From: Burkholderiales bacterium Ga0074133
Lineage (GTDB): Bacteria; Pseudomonadota; Gammaproteobacteria; Burkholderiales; Burkholderiaceae_C
Assembly: GCA_001464865.1 (NCBI GenBank)
Contig: LNEG01000138.1
Span: 1-45,030 of the forward strand
Reading direction: 5' to 3'
DNA: 45,030 nt
Under the pieces are notes generated by a model that saw only the letters and a program-made list of their open reading frames with translations, had not been told where the DNA came from and did no database searches. Shown piece after piece: positions 34,643 through 43,540 of this stretch (the first letter of the stretch is position 1; each line of letters opens with the position of its first letter). Position numbers and translations under genes: made by a program.

Positions 34643-35764
34643 TCAGCCAGTGAACCGGTACACGATGGCTCCACGAACCACCTCGCCCGGCTTCCACCAC
34701 CGCGCGCCAAATGCCGGATGGTTGGGCGCGTCGGGGTATTGCATGGGCTCCAGGCAGATTCCATCGCCCGGTTGCCAGAGCCAGCCGTCGTCGACACCGC
34801 CCAGGGCGCTGCGCCCCCGATCCCGGACGGCGTCGCCCTTCAGGCCGTGGCCTGCATACACCTGCACGCCCGGTGCGGTGCTCCACACTTCCATGGCCCG
34901 GCCGCTGAGGGGATCGACCAGCTGCGCGGCAAGGCGCAGGCCGGGCGGCGTGCAGTGCGCCCGCGGGGCGCGTGCCAGCGGAGGCTCTTGCCCGTTCAGC
35001 ACCAGGTAGTGGTCGAGTCCGCCCGCGCGCGCCAGCTGGTCGTGCGGGTGCGCCAGCGCACTGGCCACACTACGCGGCTGCCGGAAATCAAAGGGCGTGC
35101 ACTCCACCGACGCGACAGTACCGCCAGGGCAGACGTCGGCCTCCAGCGGAACATAGGTGCCTGCGCCAATCTGCAACCGGTGCCCGTGCGTACTGCCCGC
35201 GCCCGCCAGGTTGAAGAACGCATGCCCCGTGGGGTTGAACACGGTGGGCGCGTCGGCCACCTCGGCCGTCCAGGCGATGTGCAGCGCGTTGTCTGGTGCG
35301 GCGTGCAGGGCCAGTTGCAGCCGTACGGTGCCCGGCACGCCATCGTCTTGCGTGCGAAAGGTGTGGCCCAGCACCAGCGTGTCGGGTTGCACCAGATCGA
35401 CCGAGAACACCTGAAACCGGCTGCCACGGGGCCCGCCATGGTGGTGGTGCGGTCCGCTGTTGGTGGGCAATTGCAGGTGGGTTCCATCAGGCAAGGCGAG
35501 GTGCCCGTTGCGCAGGCGGCCCGCCCAGCGGCCGATGAACGCGCCCATCGAGAGCTGCCCGTCCAGGTAGCCCTGCAGGTTGCCGTAGCCCAGCGCCACA
35601 TCCAGCCGGTCTCCCTGGCCATCGGGCACTGCCACCTGCACCAGGCGAGCGCCGTAGTTGCTTACGGCCACCTGCAGGCCGCCCGCGCCGTGCAGCGTGA
35701 ACAGGTCGGTACGCTGGCCGTGCAGCTCCTGCTGGAACGCTTCGCGTGAAAGAGTATGTGCCAT
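34643..35764 (-). CDS. galM: aldose 1-epimerase (galactose mutarotase)
   Basis: GalM interconverts alpha and beta anomers of hexoses. The 373-aa protein has VSNYGARLVQVAVPD (about residues 34-48), FIGRWAGRLRNGHLAL (about 75-90), a His cluster in GPHHHHGGPRGSRFQVF (about 104-120), NPTGHAFFNLAG with the catalytic-type His (about 172-183) and the likely Glu in GICLEPMQYPDAPNHPAFG near the end. It is convergent with the sensor kinase gene. Hexuronate genes lie further on, but a terminal-inverted-repeat element separates it from them. Confidence 0.93.
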   Translation of the reverse strand: MAHTLSREAFQQELHGQRTDLFTLHGAGGLQVAVSNYGARLVQVAVPDGQGDRLDVALGYGNLQGYLDGQLSMGAFIGRWAGRLRNGHLALPDGTHLQLPTNSGPHHHHGGPRGSRFQVFSVDLVQPDTLVLGHTFRTQDDGVPGTVRLQLALHAAPDNALHIAWTAEVADAPTVFNPTGHAFFNLAGAGSTHGHRLQIGAGTYVPLEADVCPGGTVASVECTPFDFRQPRSVASALAHPHDQLARAGGLDHYLVLNGQEPPLARAPRAHCTPPGLRLAAQLVDPLSGRAMEVWSTAPGVQVYAGHGLKGDAVRDRGRSALGGVDDGWLWQPGDGICLEPMQYPDAPNHPAFGARWWKPGEVVRGAIVYRFTG

Positions 35765-35776
35765 GGTCTGAAAGTC

Positions 35777-36045
35777 TAGGGCCTGTTCAAACTATTTTCG
35801 CCAGTGCGAAGGCCATGCAAACGGCGCCAATCCAGGCGCGTGACGACGCCAGGGCCGGGGCTTTGGCCAGGAACGCAACAACGAGTGGCGCCGTTGGCAT
35901 GGCCTTCCCTTCGGGTTACAACCCAAAAGAGCCATCCGCATCGTTGCCAAGCCTCGCTGGGGCCTCCCCCAGCTTCGTTTGGCGCCTAGCGCCTGGCTCT
36001 TTTGGATTGCAACGCATCTGGCAAAAATAGTGTGAACAGGCCCTA
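35777..36045. mobile_element. MITE-like element with 28-bp terminal inverted repeats
   Basis: Termini 35777-35804 and 36018-36045 are inverted repeats matching at 26 of 28 positions (TAGGGCCTGTTCA at the ends). The outer TA on each side may be a target duplication, leaving an element of 265 bp (35779-36043). Inside are two large hairpins: 35811-35829 with 35886-35904 (18 of 19 pairs) and 35915-35934 with 35994-36013 (18 of 20 pairs). It has no plausible transposase frame, so it would depend on a transposase elsewhere. A TA target is typical of IS630/Tc1-mariner elements (inference). Confidence 0.8.
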
Positions 36046-37005
36046 GGGGGCTGCGGTGGGCGGACGCGCAGGCAGGGCGGGTGCAGTTTCAGGTACATCA
36101 CGCGTCACCAACCGGATGCCGGCGCACACCAGCACCAGGGCCAGCAGGTTCTTCCACCCCAGCAGCGCCTCGCCCAGAAACAGCGCCGACAGCGCAGCGC
36201 CGAACACCGGCACGGTGAAGTTGAACACCGTGACCTGGCTCACCCGGTTGTGCTTGAGCAAGATGCTCCACAGCGAGAACGCGGCGGACGACAGCAGCGC
36301 CAGGTACACCAGCAACACACTGGAGCCCCAGGTAAAGCCCGTGAGCGACCCGCCCAGACTCCAGCCGATGGCCAACAGCGCCACGCCGCCCAGCCCCAGT
36401 TGCCAGCCGGTCATCACCACCGAATCCATGCGCTGCGACACCTGCTTGCCGTAGATGCTGGCCGCCGCCAGCACAAAGGCGGCGATGACCACAAAGCCCT
36501 CGCCCAGCAGCGTGAAGTCCATGTCCAGCGCGCCGCGCCCCAGGTTCACCACCATCACGCCCACAAATCCCACCAGACAGCCCCAGAGCTTGGCGTGGCT
36601 GAGGCGGTCGTTGTGATAGACCCAATGCGCGAGCAGCACGCTGAAAAACGTGCCCGTGGCGTTCATGATCGAGCCCTTGACCCCGGTGGTGTGGGCCAGC
36701 CCCACGTAGAAAAACACGTACTGCAGCGTGGTCTGCGCCAGGCCCAGCACCACCAGCTGCCGCCCCGCCGCAAAGCCGAGGCCCCAGATGGCCTTGCGCG
36801 TGGCCAGGGCCCAGGCCAGCAGGATGAGACCCGCGCCCAGAAAACGCCAGCCTGCGAACACCAGCTGTGTGGGAATGTCGCTCTTGGCAATGCCGAACCA
36901 GGCGTACCCGGTCTTGATGGCGGGGTACGAGCTGCCCCAGAGCAAACAACACAGCAGCGCCAGCGCCACCACGACCTTGCGGTCGGAAAAACGGGAATGC
37001 CCCAT
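36043..37005 (-). CDS. EamA/DMT family transporter, 3' end formed by inserted element
   Basis: A ten-helix drug/metabolite transporter of about 320 aa. The first EamA repeat begins VVVALALLCCLLWGSSYPAI and includes QLVVLGLAQTTLQYVFFYVG; the second includes WGSSVLLVYLALLSSAAFSL and FLGEALLGWKNLLALVLVCA. ATG 37005 (MGHSRFSDRK) is chosen. The TAG stop is created at the boundary with the inverted-repeat element: TA belongs to the element's outer dinucleotide and G is its first base. Only a short tail after the last helix (about 20 residues) seems affected. It lies downstream of garD, behind two hairpins. Confidence 0.88.
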   Translation of the reverse strand: MGHSRFSDRKVVVALALLCCLLWGSSYPAIKTGYAWFGIAKSDIPTQLVFAGWRFLGAGLILLAWALATRKAIWGLGFAAGRQLVVLGLAQTTLQYVFFYVGLAHTTGVKGSIMNATGTFFSVLLAHWVYHNDRLSHAKLWGCLVGFVGVMVVNLGRGALDMDFTLLGEGFVVIAAFVLAAASIYGKQVSQRMDSVVMTGWQLGLGGVALLAIGWSLGGSLTGFTWGSSVLLVYLALLSSAAFSLWSILLKHNRVSQVTVFNFTVPVFGAALSALFLGEALLGWKNLLALVLVCAGIRLVTRDVPETAPALPARPPTAAP

Positions 37006-37026
37006 GGGAAACGGTCTTTCAAGGAC

Positions 37027-37081
37027 CACAGCCCTTGCAGGCAAGGGCTGTGAAGAAGAAGGCGCCGGGGCCCGTGGCCCC
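37027..37081 (-). terminator. tandem hairpins between garD and the DMT gene
   Basis: A perfect 12-base inverted repeat CACAGCCCTTGC / GCAAGGGCTGTG (37027-37052, 2-base centre) and a second hairpin GGGGCC-CGT-GGCCCC (37067-37081). Read on the minus strand, the second is followed by CTTCTTCTTC. They probably end or attenuate the garD operon transcript. Confidence 0.55.
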
Positions 37082-37088
37082 GAAGAAG

Positions 37089-38663
37089 TCAGGTCACGGG
37101 GGCTGGGTTGAACAGCACCAGGGCGTTGTGCAGCTTCCAGTGCTCAGCCCAGGTCTTCTTGCGGCCGCTGGCCACGTCGAGCAGCAGGTGGAACATCTCC
37201 CAGCCCAGGTCCTCGATGCTGGCTTGCCCGTCTGCAATCTTGCCTGCGTTGATGTCCATCAGGTCGTGCCAGCGGCGCGCCAGGTCGGTGCGGGTAGCCA
37301 CCTTCACCACCGGGCATTCGGCCAGGCCGTAGGGCGTTCCCCGGCCGGTGGTGAACACATGCAGGTTCATGCCGGCAGCCAGCTGCAGCGTGCCGCAGAT
37401 GAAGTCGCTGGCGGGCGTGGCGGCGTACACCAGGCCACGCTGGTCGCGGCGCAGTTTCTCGCCCGGCGCCAGCACATGCGAAATCGGCGCGGTACCACTC
37501 TTGATGATGGAGCCCATGGCTTTTTCGGCGATGTTGGACAGGCCACCTGCCTTGTTGCCCGGCGTGGTATTGGCCGCGCGGTCCACGCGGCCGCGATCCA
37601 GATAGCGGTCGTACCAGCCAAGCTCACGGACGATGGCTGCAGCCACCTCGGGCGTGGCGGCGCGGCTGGTGAGCTGCTCCACCGCGTCGCGCACCTCGGT
37701 GTTCTCGCTGAACATCACCGTGGCACCGGCCCGCACCAGCAGGTCGGCGCAAAACCCCACAGCCGGGTTGGCAGTGACGCCCGAGAACGCGTCGCTGCCG
37801 CCGCACTGCACGCCCAGCACCAGTTCGCTGGCCGGAAGGGTCTCGCGGCGGCGGGCGTTCAGGCGCTGCAGATGGGGCTTTGCGCTCTGCACGATGTGGT
37901 CGAGCATGGACATGAAGCCGACATGTTCGTCGGCCTGCAGGCATACCGTCTCGGGGCCCAGATCGGCACCACGCTCGTCGATGATGGGGAAGCTGCCCGG
38001 TGGCAGCAAGCGGTCGGGCTGCAGCTTTTCGCATCCCAGACTGACCACCATGACCTCACCGCCAAAGTTGGGGTTCAGGCTGATGTTGCGCAGGGTGCGA
38101 ATGGGGATGACGGCATCTGGCGCGTCAATGGCCACGCCGCAGCCGTACGTGTGCTCCAGGCCGATCACGTCGTCCACCTGCGGGTACAGGGGCAGCAGCT
38201 CGGCCTTGATACGGCGCACGGCCTGCGCCACCACCCCGGCCACACACTGCACGGTGGTGGTAATGGCCAGGATGTTGCGCGTGCCCACCGAGCCATCGGC
38301 ATTGCGGTAACCCTCGAAGGTGTAGCCCGTGAGGGGTTCCAGCACAGGCGGCTTCACCGTCGCCATGGGCAGCCCCTCCAGGGCGCGGGCAGAGGGCATC
38401 TGCAGCAGGCGCTCATGCACCCAGCTGCCGGCCGGGATGGGCTTGAGCGCGTAGCCAATGGGCACGTTGTAGCGGCGCACGACGGCGCCCTCGGGGATGT
38501 CCTGCAGCGCCACCTTGTGACCCTGGGGCACCTTGTCGCGCAACGCGATGCCGGCGCCAGGAACGCCTTGCGGCAGCAAAGTGCCGACGGGCAGGCCACC
38601 GTCGTTGGCGACGATGGCAACGTTGTCGTCGGCATGCATGCGGATGGTCAGGGCTTGTTGCAT
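37089..38663 (-). CDS. garD: galactarate dehydratase
   Basis: GarD dehydrates meso-galactarate to 5-dehydro-4-deoxy-D-glucarate. The 524-aa length equals that of known GarD (UxaA is shorter). An N-terminal SAF domain (about residues 10-90: [35 protein letters not shown]) precedes the catalytic part with [57 protein letters not shown] and [18 protein letters not shown], ending in [14 protein letters not shown]. The whole chain reads colinear with the E. coli enzyme. It follows the lactonase gene by 19 bases. Confidence 0.94.
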   Translation of the reverse strand: MQQALTIRMHADDNVAIVANDGGLPVGTLLPQGVPGAGIALRDKVPQGHKVALQDIPEGAVVRRYNVPIGYALKPIPAGSWVHERLLQMPSARALEGLPMATVKPPVLEPLTGYTFEGYRNADGSVGTRNILAITTTVQCVAGVVAQAVRRIKAELLPLYPQVDDVIGLEHTYGCGVAIDAPDAVIPIRTLRNISLNPNFGGEVMVVSLGCEKLQPDRLLPPGSFPIIDERGADLGPETVCLQADEHVGFMSMLDHIVQSAKPHLQRLNARRRETLPASELVLGVQCGGSDAFSGVTANPAVGFCADLLVRAGATVMFSENTEVRDAVEQLTSRAATPEVAAAIVRELGWYDRYLDRGRVDRAANTTPGNKAGGLSNIAEKAMGSIIKSGTAPISHVLAPGEKLRRDQRGLVYAATPASDFICGTLQLAAGMNLHVFTTGRGTPYGLAECPVVKVATRTDLARRWHDLMDINAGKIADGQASIEDLGWEMFHLLLDVASGRKKTWAEHWKLHNALVLFNPAPVT

Positions 38664-38682
38664 CAGTTCAGGGTGTTGATAC

Positions 38683-39705
38683 TCAGGAAGGCGGCCGCAG
38701 GGGAACCGCCACGACCCAGTTGGGGTTGAGGCCTACGGAGTGTTCTGCGACCAGCGCCAGCGCGCCGCTTGCGCCGTCGATGGCGTGGACGCCGACCCGG
38801 TGGCTGGTCTGACCCGCGGCCAGCAAAAACCGGCCGTCGGGAGTGATGGCAAATCCGCGCGGCGTGGGTTGGGTCGGCCAGTTCCCGACGGGCGAGAGCT
38901 GGCCACTGAGCGGGTCCACCGCGTGCGCTGCCAGGGTGTGACTGTTGCGCTCGCTGCTGTACAACCATCGGCCGTCTGGGGTCAGGTGGAGGTCGGCACC
39001 CCAGGCTTTGCCTTCGAAACCCGGTGGCAGCGTTGGCAGGGTTTGCAACAAGGCCAGCGCCCCCGTGGCGGGGTCGAACGTCAGCACTTGGACACAGGCG
39101 TCCAGCTCGCCCAGCACGTACACGCGGTCGCCGCGCTCGTTGAAGCACAGGTGCCGCGGCCCGGTGCCCGCGGGCAGCGGGAACACGGGCACATCCATGT
39201 CCTTCAGGCGACCAGTGGCGGGGTCAAAGTGGTAACGGTGGAGCTGGTCGGCCCCCAGCGATGTGGCGAGCACGAAGCGGTTGGTAGGGTCAGCCAGCAC
39301 GCAGTGGGCGTGGCGGCCCGTCGGGTGCGTCACCGTCCCGGCAGCATGGCCTTGCGCATCCAGCGACTGCACCGCCACCATGTCGGCGCCGTACGAGGCA
39401 CTGAAGAGCCAGCGGCCCGTGCGATCGGTGTTCAGGCTGGCCATGCTGGCGGGCAGCGGGCTTTCGCCCAGCACCTGCACGCTGCCCTCAGTGCCGTCTA
39501 GCGCCAGAGCAATGACGGCGAGCGGCTCGCTGCGGCGCGCCAAATACAGCTGGCATCGGCCCGGGCTCAGCGCCATCGGCATGAGCTGCCCGCCCAGCGG
39601 CAGGACCTGCTCCGTCTGAAGTTGACCATCTTCCGACAGACGCAGGACATGAAGCTCACCGCTGTCGGCACACGAGACAAGTACGAGAGACTGTCCAGAC
39701 GCCAT
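38683..39705 (-). CDS. beta-propeller lactonase (6-phosphogluconolactonase/YbhE-like)
   Basis: A 340-aa seven-bladed propeller of the lactonase family. Blade repeats are visible as SFDPATG-like units ([60 protein letters not shown]). The conserved stretch [20 protein letters not shown] lies at about residues 177-196 and the [15 protein letters not shown] region follows. In this operon the likely substrate is the aldaro-lactone made by Udh (inference). ATG 39705 lies 8 bases after the TRAP permease stop. Confidence 0.85.
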   Translation of the reverse strand: MASGQSLVLVSCADSGELHVLRLSEDGQLQTEQVLPLGGQLMPMALSPGRCQLYLARRSEPLAVIALALDGTEGSVQVLGESPLPASMASLNTDRTGRWLFSASYGADMVAVQSLDAQGHAAGTVTHPTGRHAHCVLADPTNRFVLATSLGADQLHRYHFDPATGRLKDMDVPVFPLPAGTGPRHLCFNERGDRVYVLGELDACVQVLTFDPATGALALLQTLPTLPPGFEGKAWGADLHLTPDGRWLYSSERNSHTLAAHAVDPLSGQLSPVGNWPTQPTPRGFAITPDGRFLLAAGQTSHRVGVHAIDGASGALALVAEHSVGLNPNWVVAVPLRPPS

Positions 39706-39713
39706 CACGGACC

Positions 39714-40997
39714 TCACAGGCCCATGGCCCGTGGCAGCCACAGCGAGATGCCAGGCACATAGGTCACCATCAGCAGCACGACAAACAGCGCCACAAAAAA
39801 CGGGATCATGGCCCGGGTCACGACGCCCAGCGGCAGCTTGGCCACCGCCGCACCCGTAAACAGCACGGTGCCCACCGGCGGCGTGATGAGGCCAATGCCC
39901 AGGTTGACCATCATGATCATGCCGAAGTGCACCGGGTCCACGCCCAGCATCTTGACCACGGGCAGCAGAATGGGCGTGAGGATCAGGATCAGCGGCGACA
40001 TGTCCATCAGGCAGCCGAGCAGCAGCAGCATGATGTTGATCATGGCGAGGATGACGTACTTGTTGTCCGACAGGCTCGTGAGGAAAGCCGTGACCTTCAT
40101 CGGGATCATCATCATCGTCATCAGGTAGCCGAAGGCCGCCGCAAAGCCGATGAGGATCATCACCACCGTGACTGTCTTCACGGTGCGGTGCACCAGCTTG
40201 GGCAGGTCGCGCCACTTGTAGTCGCGGTAGATGAACATGGTCACGAAGAACGCCCACACCACCGCAATCGACGCCGACTCGTTGGCCGTGAACACGCCCG
40301 ACAGGATGCCGCCCAGGATGATGACCATGGTCATCAGGCCCCACAGCGCGTCCACGCAGATCTTGAGCGCCTGCTTGAGCGGGATGACCTCACCCTTGGG
40401 GTAGCCCTCGCGGTGCGCGGTGAACAGGCACAGCGCCGCGAGCGTGAGGCCCATGAGCAGCCCGGGCAGGACACCGGCCATGAACAGCGCGGCAATCGAC
40501 ACCGTACCGCCCGCCGCCAGCGAATACAGCACTGCGTTGTGGCTGGGCGGAATCAGGATGGCCTGCACCGAACCGCTCACGGTGACTGCCGTGGCAAAGG
40601 GGCGCGGGTAACCCTTCTTTTCCATCTCGGGGATCAGCACCGAGCCGATGGACGCGGTGTCGGCCACCGACGAGCCCGAGATGGCGCCGAAGAAGGTGGA
40701 CGCCAGGATGTTGACCAGCGACAGCCCACCCCGGATAAAGCCCACCAGCACGCCCGCAAACGCCACCAGGCGCCGCGCCATCCCGCCTTCGGCCATGATG
40801 GCGCCCGCCAGCACGAAGAACGGAATGGCCAGCAGCGAGAACTTGTTGACGCCCGAGGCCACTTGAATCATCACCGCGTCGAGCGGCAGATCAATCCAAA
40901 GCGCGCCCGCCAGGGCCGAGAGGCCCAGCGAATAGGCGATCGGCACACCGATCATCATGAGCACAAAGAATGTGCCCAGAAGTACCAGGGTATCCAT
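39714..40997 (-). CDS. TRAP transporter large permease (DctM type)
   Basis: The Na+-coupled membrane subunit of a TRAP uptake system. The 427-aa protein has about twelve helices. Conserved features are PIAYSLGLSALAGAL near residue 19, PFFVLAGAIMAEGGMARRLV (about 59-78), STFFGAISGSSVADTASIGS (about 100-119) and NLGIGLITPPVGTVLFTGAA (about 365-384). It starts two bases after the small-permease stop (TGA-TC-ATG). The substrate is inferred from the operon as a hexuronate or aldarate. Confidence 0.95.
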   Translation of the reverse strand: MDTLVLLGTFFVLMMIGVPIAYSLGLSALAGALWIDLPLDAVMIQVASGVNKFSLLAIPFFVLAGAIMAEGGMARRLVAFAGVLVGFIRGGLSLVNILASTFFGAISGSSVADTASIGSVLIPEMEKKGYPRPFATAVTVSGSVQAILIPPSHNAVLYSLAAGGTVSIAALFMAGVLPGLLMGLTLAALCLFTAHREGYPKGEVIPLKQALKICVDALWGLMTMVIILGGILSGVFTANESASIAVVWAFFVTMFIYRDYKWRDLPKLVHRTVKTVTVVMILIGFAAAFGYLMTMMMIPMKVTAFLTSLSDNKYVILAMINIMLLLLGCLMDMSPLILILTPILLPVVKMLGVDPVHFGMIMMVNLGIGLITPPVGTVLFTGAAVAKLPLGVVTRAMIPFFVALFVVLLMVTYVPGISLWLPRAMGL

Positions 40998-40999
40998 GA

Positions 41000-41518
41000 T
41001 CAGGCGCCTTCCGTCAGTTCTTCAAAACGCACGATGCGCCGGTGGTTCTGCGGCCCGAAAGCCATCTTCTCCAGCACGAACAGCAGCGTGACCGCCGCCC
41101 CGATGGGCAACGATGCATAGGTGGCGCCCACAGGCAACCAGGGCAGTTCGGCGATGCCCTGGCCCCAGGTTTCAATGCACAGGTTGGTGCCATACCAGGC
41201 CACAAAGCCGCAGATGACCAGCATGAGGATGTCCACCAACACCGCCAGCAGCCGCTGCAGGGGTGCCGGCAATTTCTCGGTGAGCATGTTGACGGCGATG
41301 TGCCCGCCCGCACGGTAGGCCGCTGCAGCGCCGATGAAGGTGAAGACCATCATCAGCAAGATGGCGATGGGCTCGGGCCACTGTGAGCCCGTGCCCATCA
41401 CATAGCGGCTGAACACGCCCCACGGGATGATCAGCGACATGAAGAAGATGGCGGTGCCGGCCGCCCAGATGGTGGCCAGGTAGAGGCGGTCCATCCAGCG
41501 CAAAAAGGGGTGGTCCAT
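41000..41518 (-). CDS. TRAP transporter small permease (DctQ type)
   Basis: The small four-helix membrane subunit, 172 aa, with WAAGTAIFFMSLIIPWGVFS, PIAILLMMVFTFIGAAAAYR, a conserved HIAVNMLTEKLP and a final helix LPIGAAVTLLFVLEKMAFG. ATG 41518 is chosen; the longer frame from 41590 would extend through the terminator between dctP and dctQ. It pairs with the large permease just downstream. Confidence 0.92.
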   Translation of the reverse strand: MDHPFLRWMDRLYLATIWAAGTAIFFMSLIIPWGVFSRYVMGTGSQWPEPIAILLMMVFTFIGAAAAYRAGGHIAVNMLTEKLPAPLQRLLAVLVDILMLVICGFVAWYGTNLCIETWGQGIAELPWLPVGATYASLPIGAAVTLLFVLEKMAFGPQNHRRIVRFEELTEGA

Positions 41519-41542
41519 ACAAGCACGTCTGAAAGACAAGGG

Positions 41543-41581
41543 AAAAAATGCGCAGGCACCCCACCAGGAGCTTGCCCGCGC
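41543..41581 (-). terminator. intrinsic terminator between dctP-type and dctQ-type genes
   Basis: On the minus strand GCGCGGGCA and TGCCTGCGC form a nine-base stem with one mismatch and a loop of about 14 bases, followed at once by ATTTTTT. It lies after the binding-protein stop and before the permease start. It should let the binding protein be made in excess of the permeases through partial termination. Confidence 0.75.
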
Positions 41582-41602
41582 AACACGCAAACCGGGAGGG
41601 GC

Positions 41603-42592
41603 TTACTTCACCGCTTCGATGCGCTTCATCAGGTCTGCATAGTTGGCGCCGTACTTGGCGCGCACGGGGGCAGTGGCGTCATAGAAGGCCTTGGTGTCCA
41701 CGTTGATGAACTCCACGCCGGCGGCCTTGAGCTTGGCGGTGTAGTCATCCACGCTTTTGTCCCACAGGGCGCGCTGCTCCAGTTGCGCTTCACGGCCCAA
41801 CTTCTTGAGCAGGGACTGGTCGTCCTTGGAGAGCTTGTCCCACGTCACCTTGGACACCACCAGCAGTTCGGGAATGATCAGGTGGTTGGTCTGCGTGTAG
41901 AACTTGGCACCCGTGCTGTAGTGGTTGCTGGTGAAGAAGCTGGGCGCATTGTTTTCAGCGCCATCCACCACGCCGGTCTGCAGGGCGGTGAACACTTCGC
42001 CATAACCCATCGAGATGCCGTTGCCGCCCATGGCGTTCATGGTGTCCACGAACAGGGGGTTGCCCATCATGCGCACCTTCTGGCCCTTGAGGTCAGCGGG
42101 GCTGCGCACGGGTTTTTTGGTGTACAGGCTGCGCGATCCGCCATCCATCCAGCCAATGGCCACCAGCTTGGCGGGCGATGCGCTGATCTTGGCCAGCAGT
42201 TCATCGCCAATCGCACCGTCGATCACCGCACGCATGTGGTCCTGGCTGCGGAACACGAAGGGCATGTTGAACACGTTCACCTCGGGCACCACGGTACCCA
42301 CCGGGCCCAGCGACGTCCGCAGGATGTTGATGGCGCCGAACTGTGTCTGTTCGATCATTTCCTTCTCGCCGCCCAGCACGCCACCCGGAAAGGTCTGGAT
42401 CTTCAGGCGGCCCTTGGTGGCCGCATCAAGCTTTTTGCCCATGCTTTCCACAGCCACCACGTTGGGGTATCCGGCGGGATGCACGTCGGCCGCCTTCAGC
42501 ACCAGGGACTGGGCCTGGGCGGCAACGGGAAGCAAGGCCAGCGCTGCCACGGCGGTGGCGCAGGCGGTCAACAGGGAACGGCGAAAAGTCAT
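41603..42592 (-). CDS. TRAP transporter substrate-binding protein (DctP type)
   Basis: The periplasmic receptor of the TRAP system. The 329-aa precursor has a signal peptide (MTFRRSLLTACATAVAALAL, ending VAAQAQ). Mature family motifs are FPGGVLGGEKEMIEQTQFGA (about residues 69-88), the substrate-carboxylate Arg in LKGQKVRMMGNPLFVDTMNA (about 152-171) and VVDGAENNAPSFFTSNHYST (about 190-209). ATG 42592 has a GGAGA ribosome site and is preferred to the longer frame from 42649, which would overlap the udh stop. Confidence 0.94.
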   Translation of the reverse strand: MTFRRSLLTACATAVAALALLPVAAQAQSLVLKAADVHPAGYPNVVAVESMGKKLDAATKGRLKIQTFPGGVLGGEKEMIEQTQFGAINILRTSLGPVGTVVPEVNVFNMPFVFRSQDHMRAVIDGAIGDELLAKISASPAKLVAIGWMDGGSRSLYTKKPVRSPADLKGQKVRMMGNPLFVDTMNAMGGNGISMGYGEVFTALQTGVVDGAENNAPSFFTSNHYSTGAKFYTQTNHLIIPELLVVSKVTWDKLSKDDQSLLKKLGREAQLEQRALWDKSVDDYTAKLKAAGVEFINVDTKAFYDATAPVRAKYGANYADLMKRIEAVK

Positions 42593-42645
42593 GGTGTGTC
42601 TCCAGAGGAATGATGTCGTTGTCGAATGCAGGCGGGTGCGCAGGT

Positions 42646-43467
42646 TCATTCAAATGGGCCGGTGCGCACAAACGGGCCGCCCTGGTACAACACGGCGGGG
42701 TCTGTCAGATCGGGGTGCGGGTCGGCAGCCTCCACCTTGGCGCGAAAGCGCTCGGAGCTGTCTTGCGGGCGGTAGCCGATGTGCCGGGCCTTCGTGTTGT
42801 CCCACCAGGTCGTGGTGTTGTCGCCCATGCCATAGATGATGCTGTGGCCCACCACCGGCGCCGTGAGGCTGGCGACCACCAGGCGCTCCAGGTCGTCGTA
42901 GCTCATCCAGGTGGCCAGCATGCGGCGATTGCGGGGCTCGGGAAACGATGACCCGATGCGCAGACATACCGTCTCGATGCCGTAGCGGTCAAAGTAAAAC
43001 CGCGACAGGTCCTCCCCGAAGGCCTTGGAAACGCCGTACAGGCCATCCGGGCGGGCCGGGTCATCGGTCCCCACCACCTCGTCCTGCCGGTAAAAGCCCG
43101 TCACATGGTTGGAGCTGGCAAACACCACGCGCTTGACGCCGTTCTTGCGCGCGGCTTCGTACAGGTTGTACGCGCCCACGATGTTGGCCTGCAGGATCGG
43201 CCCCCACGGCTGCTCGGTGGAGACGCCACCCAGGTGCACGACCGCATCGACACCTTCCAGCAAGGCGTGCATGGCACTGGCGTCTTCCAGTCGCGCCGGG
43301 CGTACTTCCTCGCCTGTCGCTTCGGCACCCAGATCGGCAATGTCGGAGAGACGCAAGATCGTGCAATACGCCTTCAGGCGCGACCGCAGTTCCTGGCCCA
43401 GGCCCCCGGCAGCACCGGTCAGCAGCAGGCGCTGAAAGCGAATGGACGTGGGGTGGCAAGAAGGCAT
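42646..43467 (-). CDS. udh: NAD-dependent uronate dehydrogenase
   Basis: Udh oxidises D-galacturonate or D-glucuronate with NAD+ to the aldarolactone. The 273-aa short-chain dehydrogenase has the Rossmann loop TGAAGGLGQELRSRL (about residues 17-31), VVHLGGVSTEQPWGPILQAN, FASSNHVTGFY with the catalytic Ser (about 117), and the YxxxK pair in RPDGLYGVSKAFGED (about 138-152). Later VRIG-like LRIGSSFPEPRNRRMLATW and GDNTTTWWDNTKARHIGY match known Udh proteins closely. It is the first gene of the operon and lies about 60 bases after a palindromic operator-like site. Confidence 0.92.
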   Translation of the reverse strand: MPSCHPTSIRFQRLLLTGAAGGLGQELRSRLKAYCTILRLSDIADLGAEATGEEVRPARLEDASAMHALLEGVDAVVHLGGVSTEQPWGPILQANIVGAYNLYEAARKNGVKRVVFASSNHVTGFYRQDEVVGTDDPARPDGLYGVSKAFGEDLSRFYFDRYGIETVCLRIGSSFPEPRNRRMLATWMSYDDLERLVVASLTAPVVGHSIIYGMGDNTTTWWDNTKARHIGYRPQDSSERFRAKVEAADPHPDLTDPAVLYQGGPFVRTGPFE

Positions 43468-43527
43468 GGTGGTACAAAGGCAGGTGGATTCGTGGTGGGT
43501 CGGGCAGATGCCCTCAAACCGTCATCA

Positions 43528-43540
43528 GTTGTCGTACAAC
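43528..43540 (-). promoter_or_regulatory. palindromic operator-like site upstream of udh
   Basis: GTTGT-CGT-ACAAC is a perfect 5-base-arm palindrome about 60 bases before the udh ATG. TTGT...ACAA palindromes are typical of GntR/FCD regulators, several of which control hexuronate genes. No regulator gene is present in the window. Confidence 0.5.

Noticed and set aside
37035-38729. 564-aa open frame antisense to garD
   Set aside because: garD is colinear with the known enzyme; the antisense frame is a composition effect.
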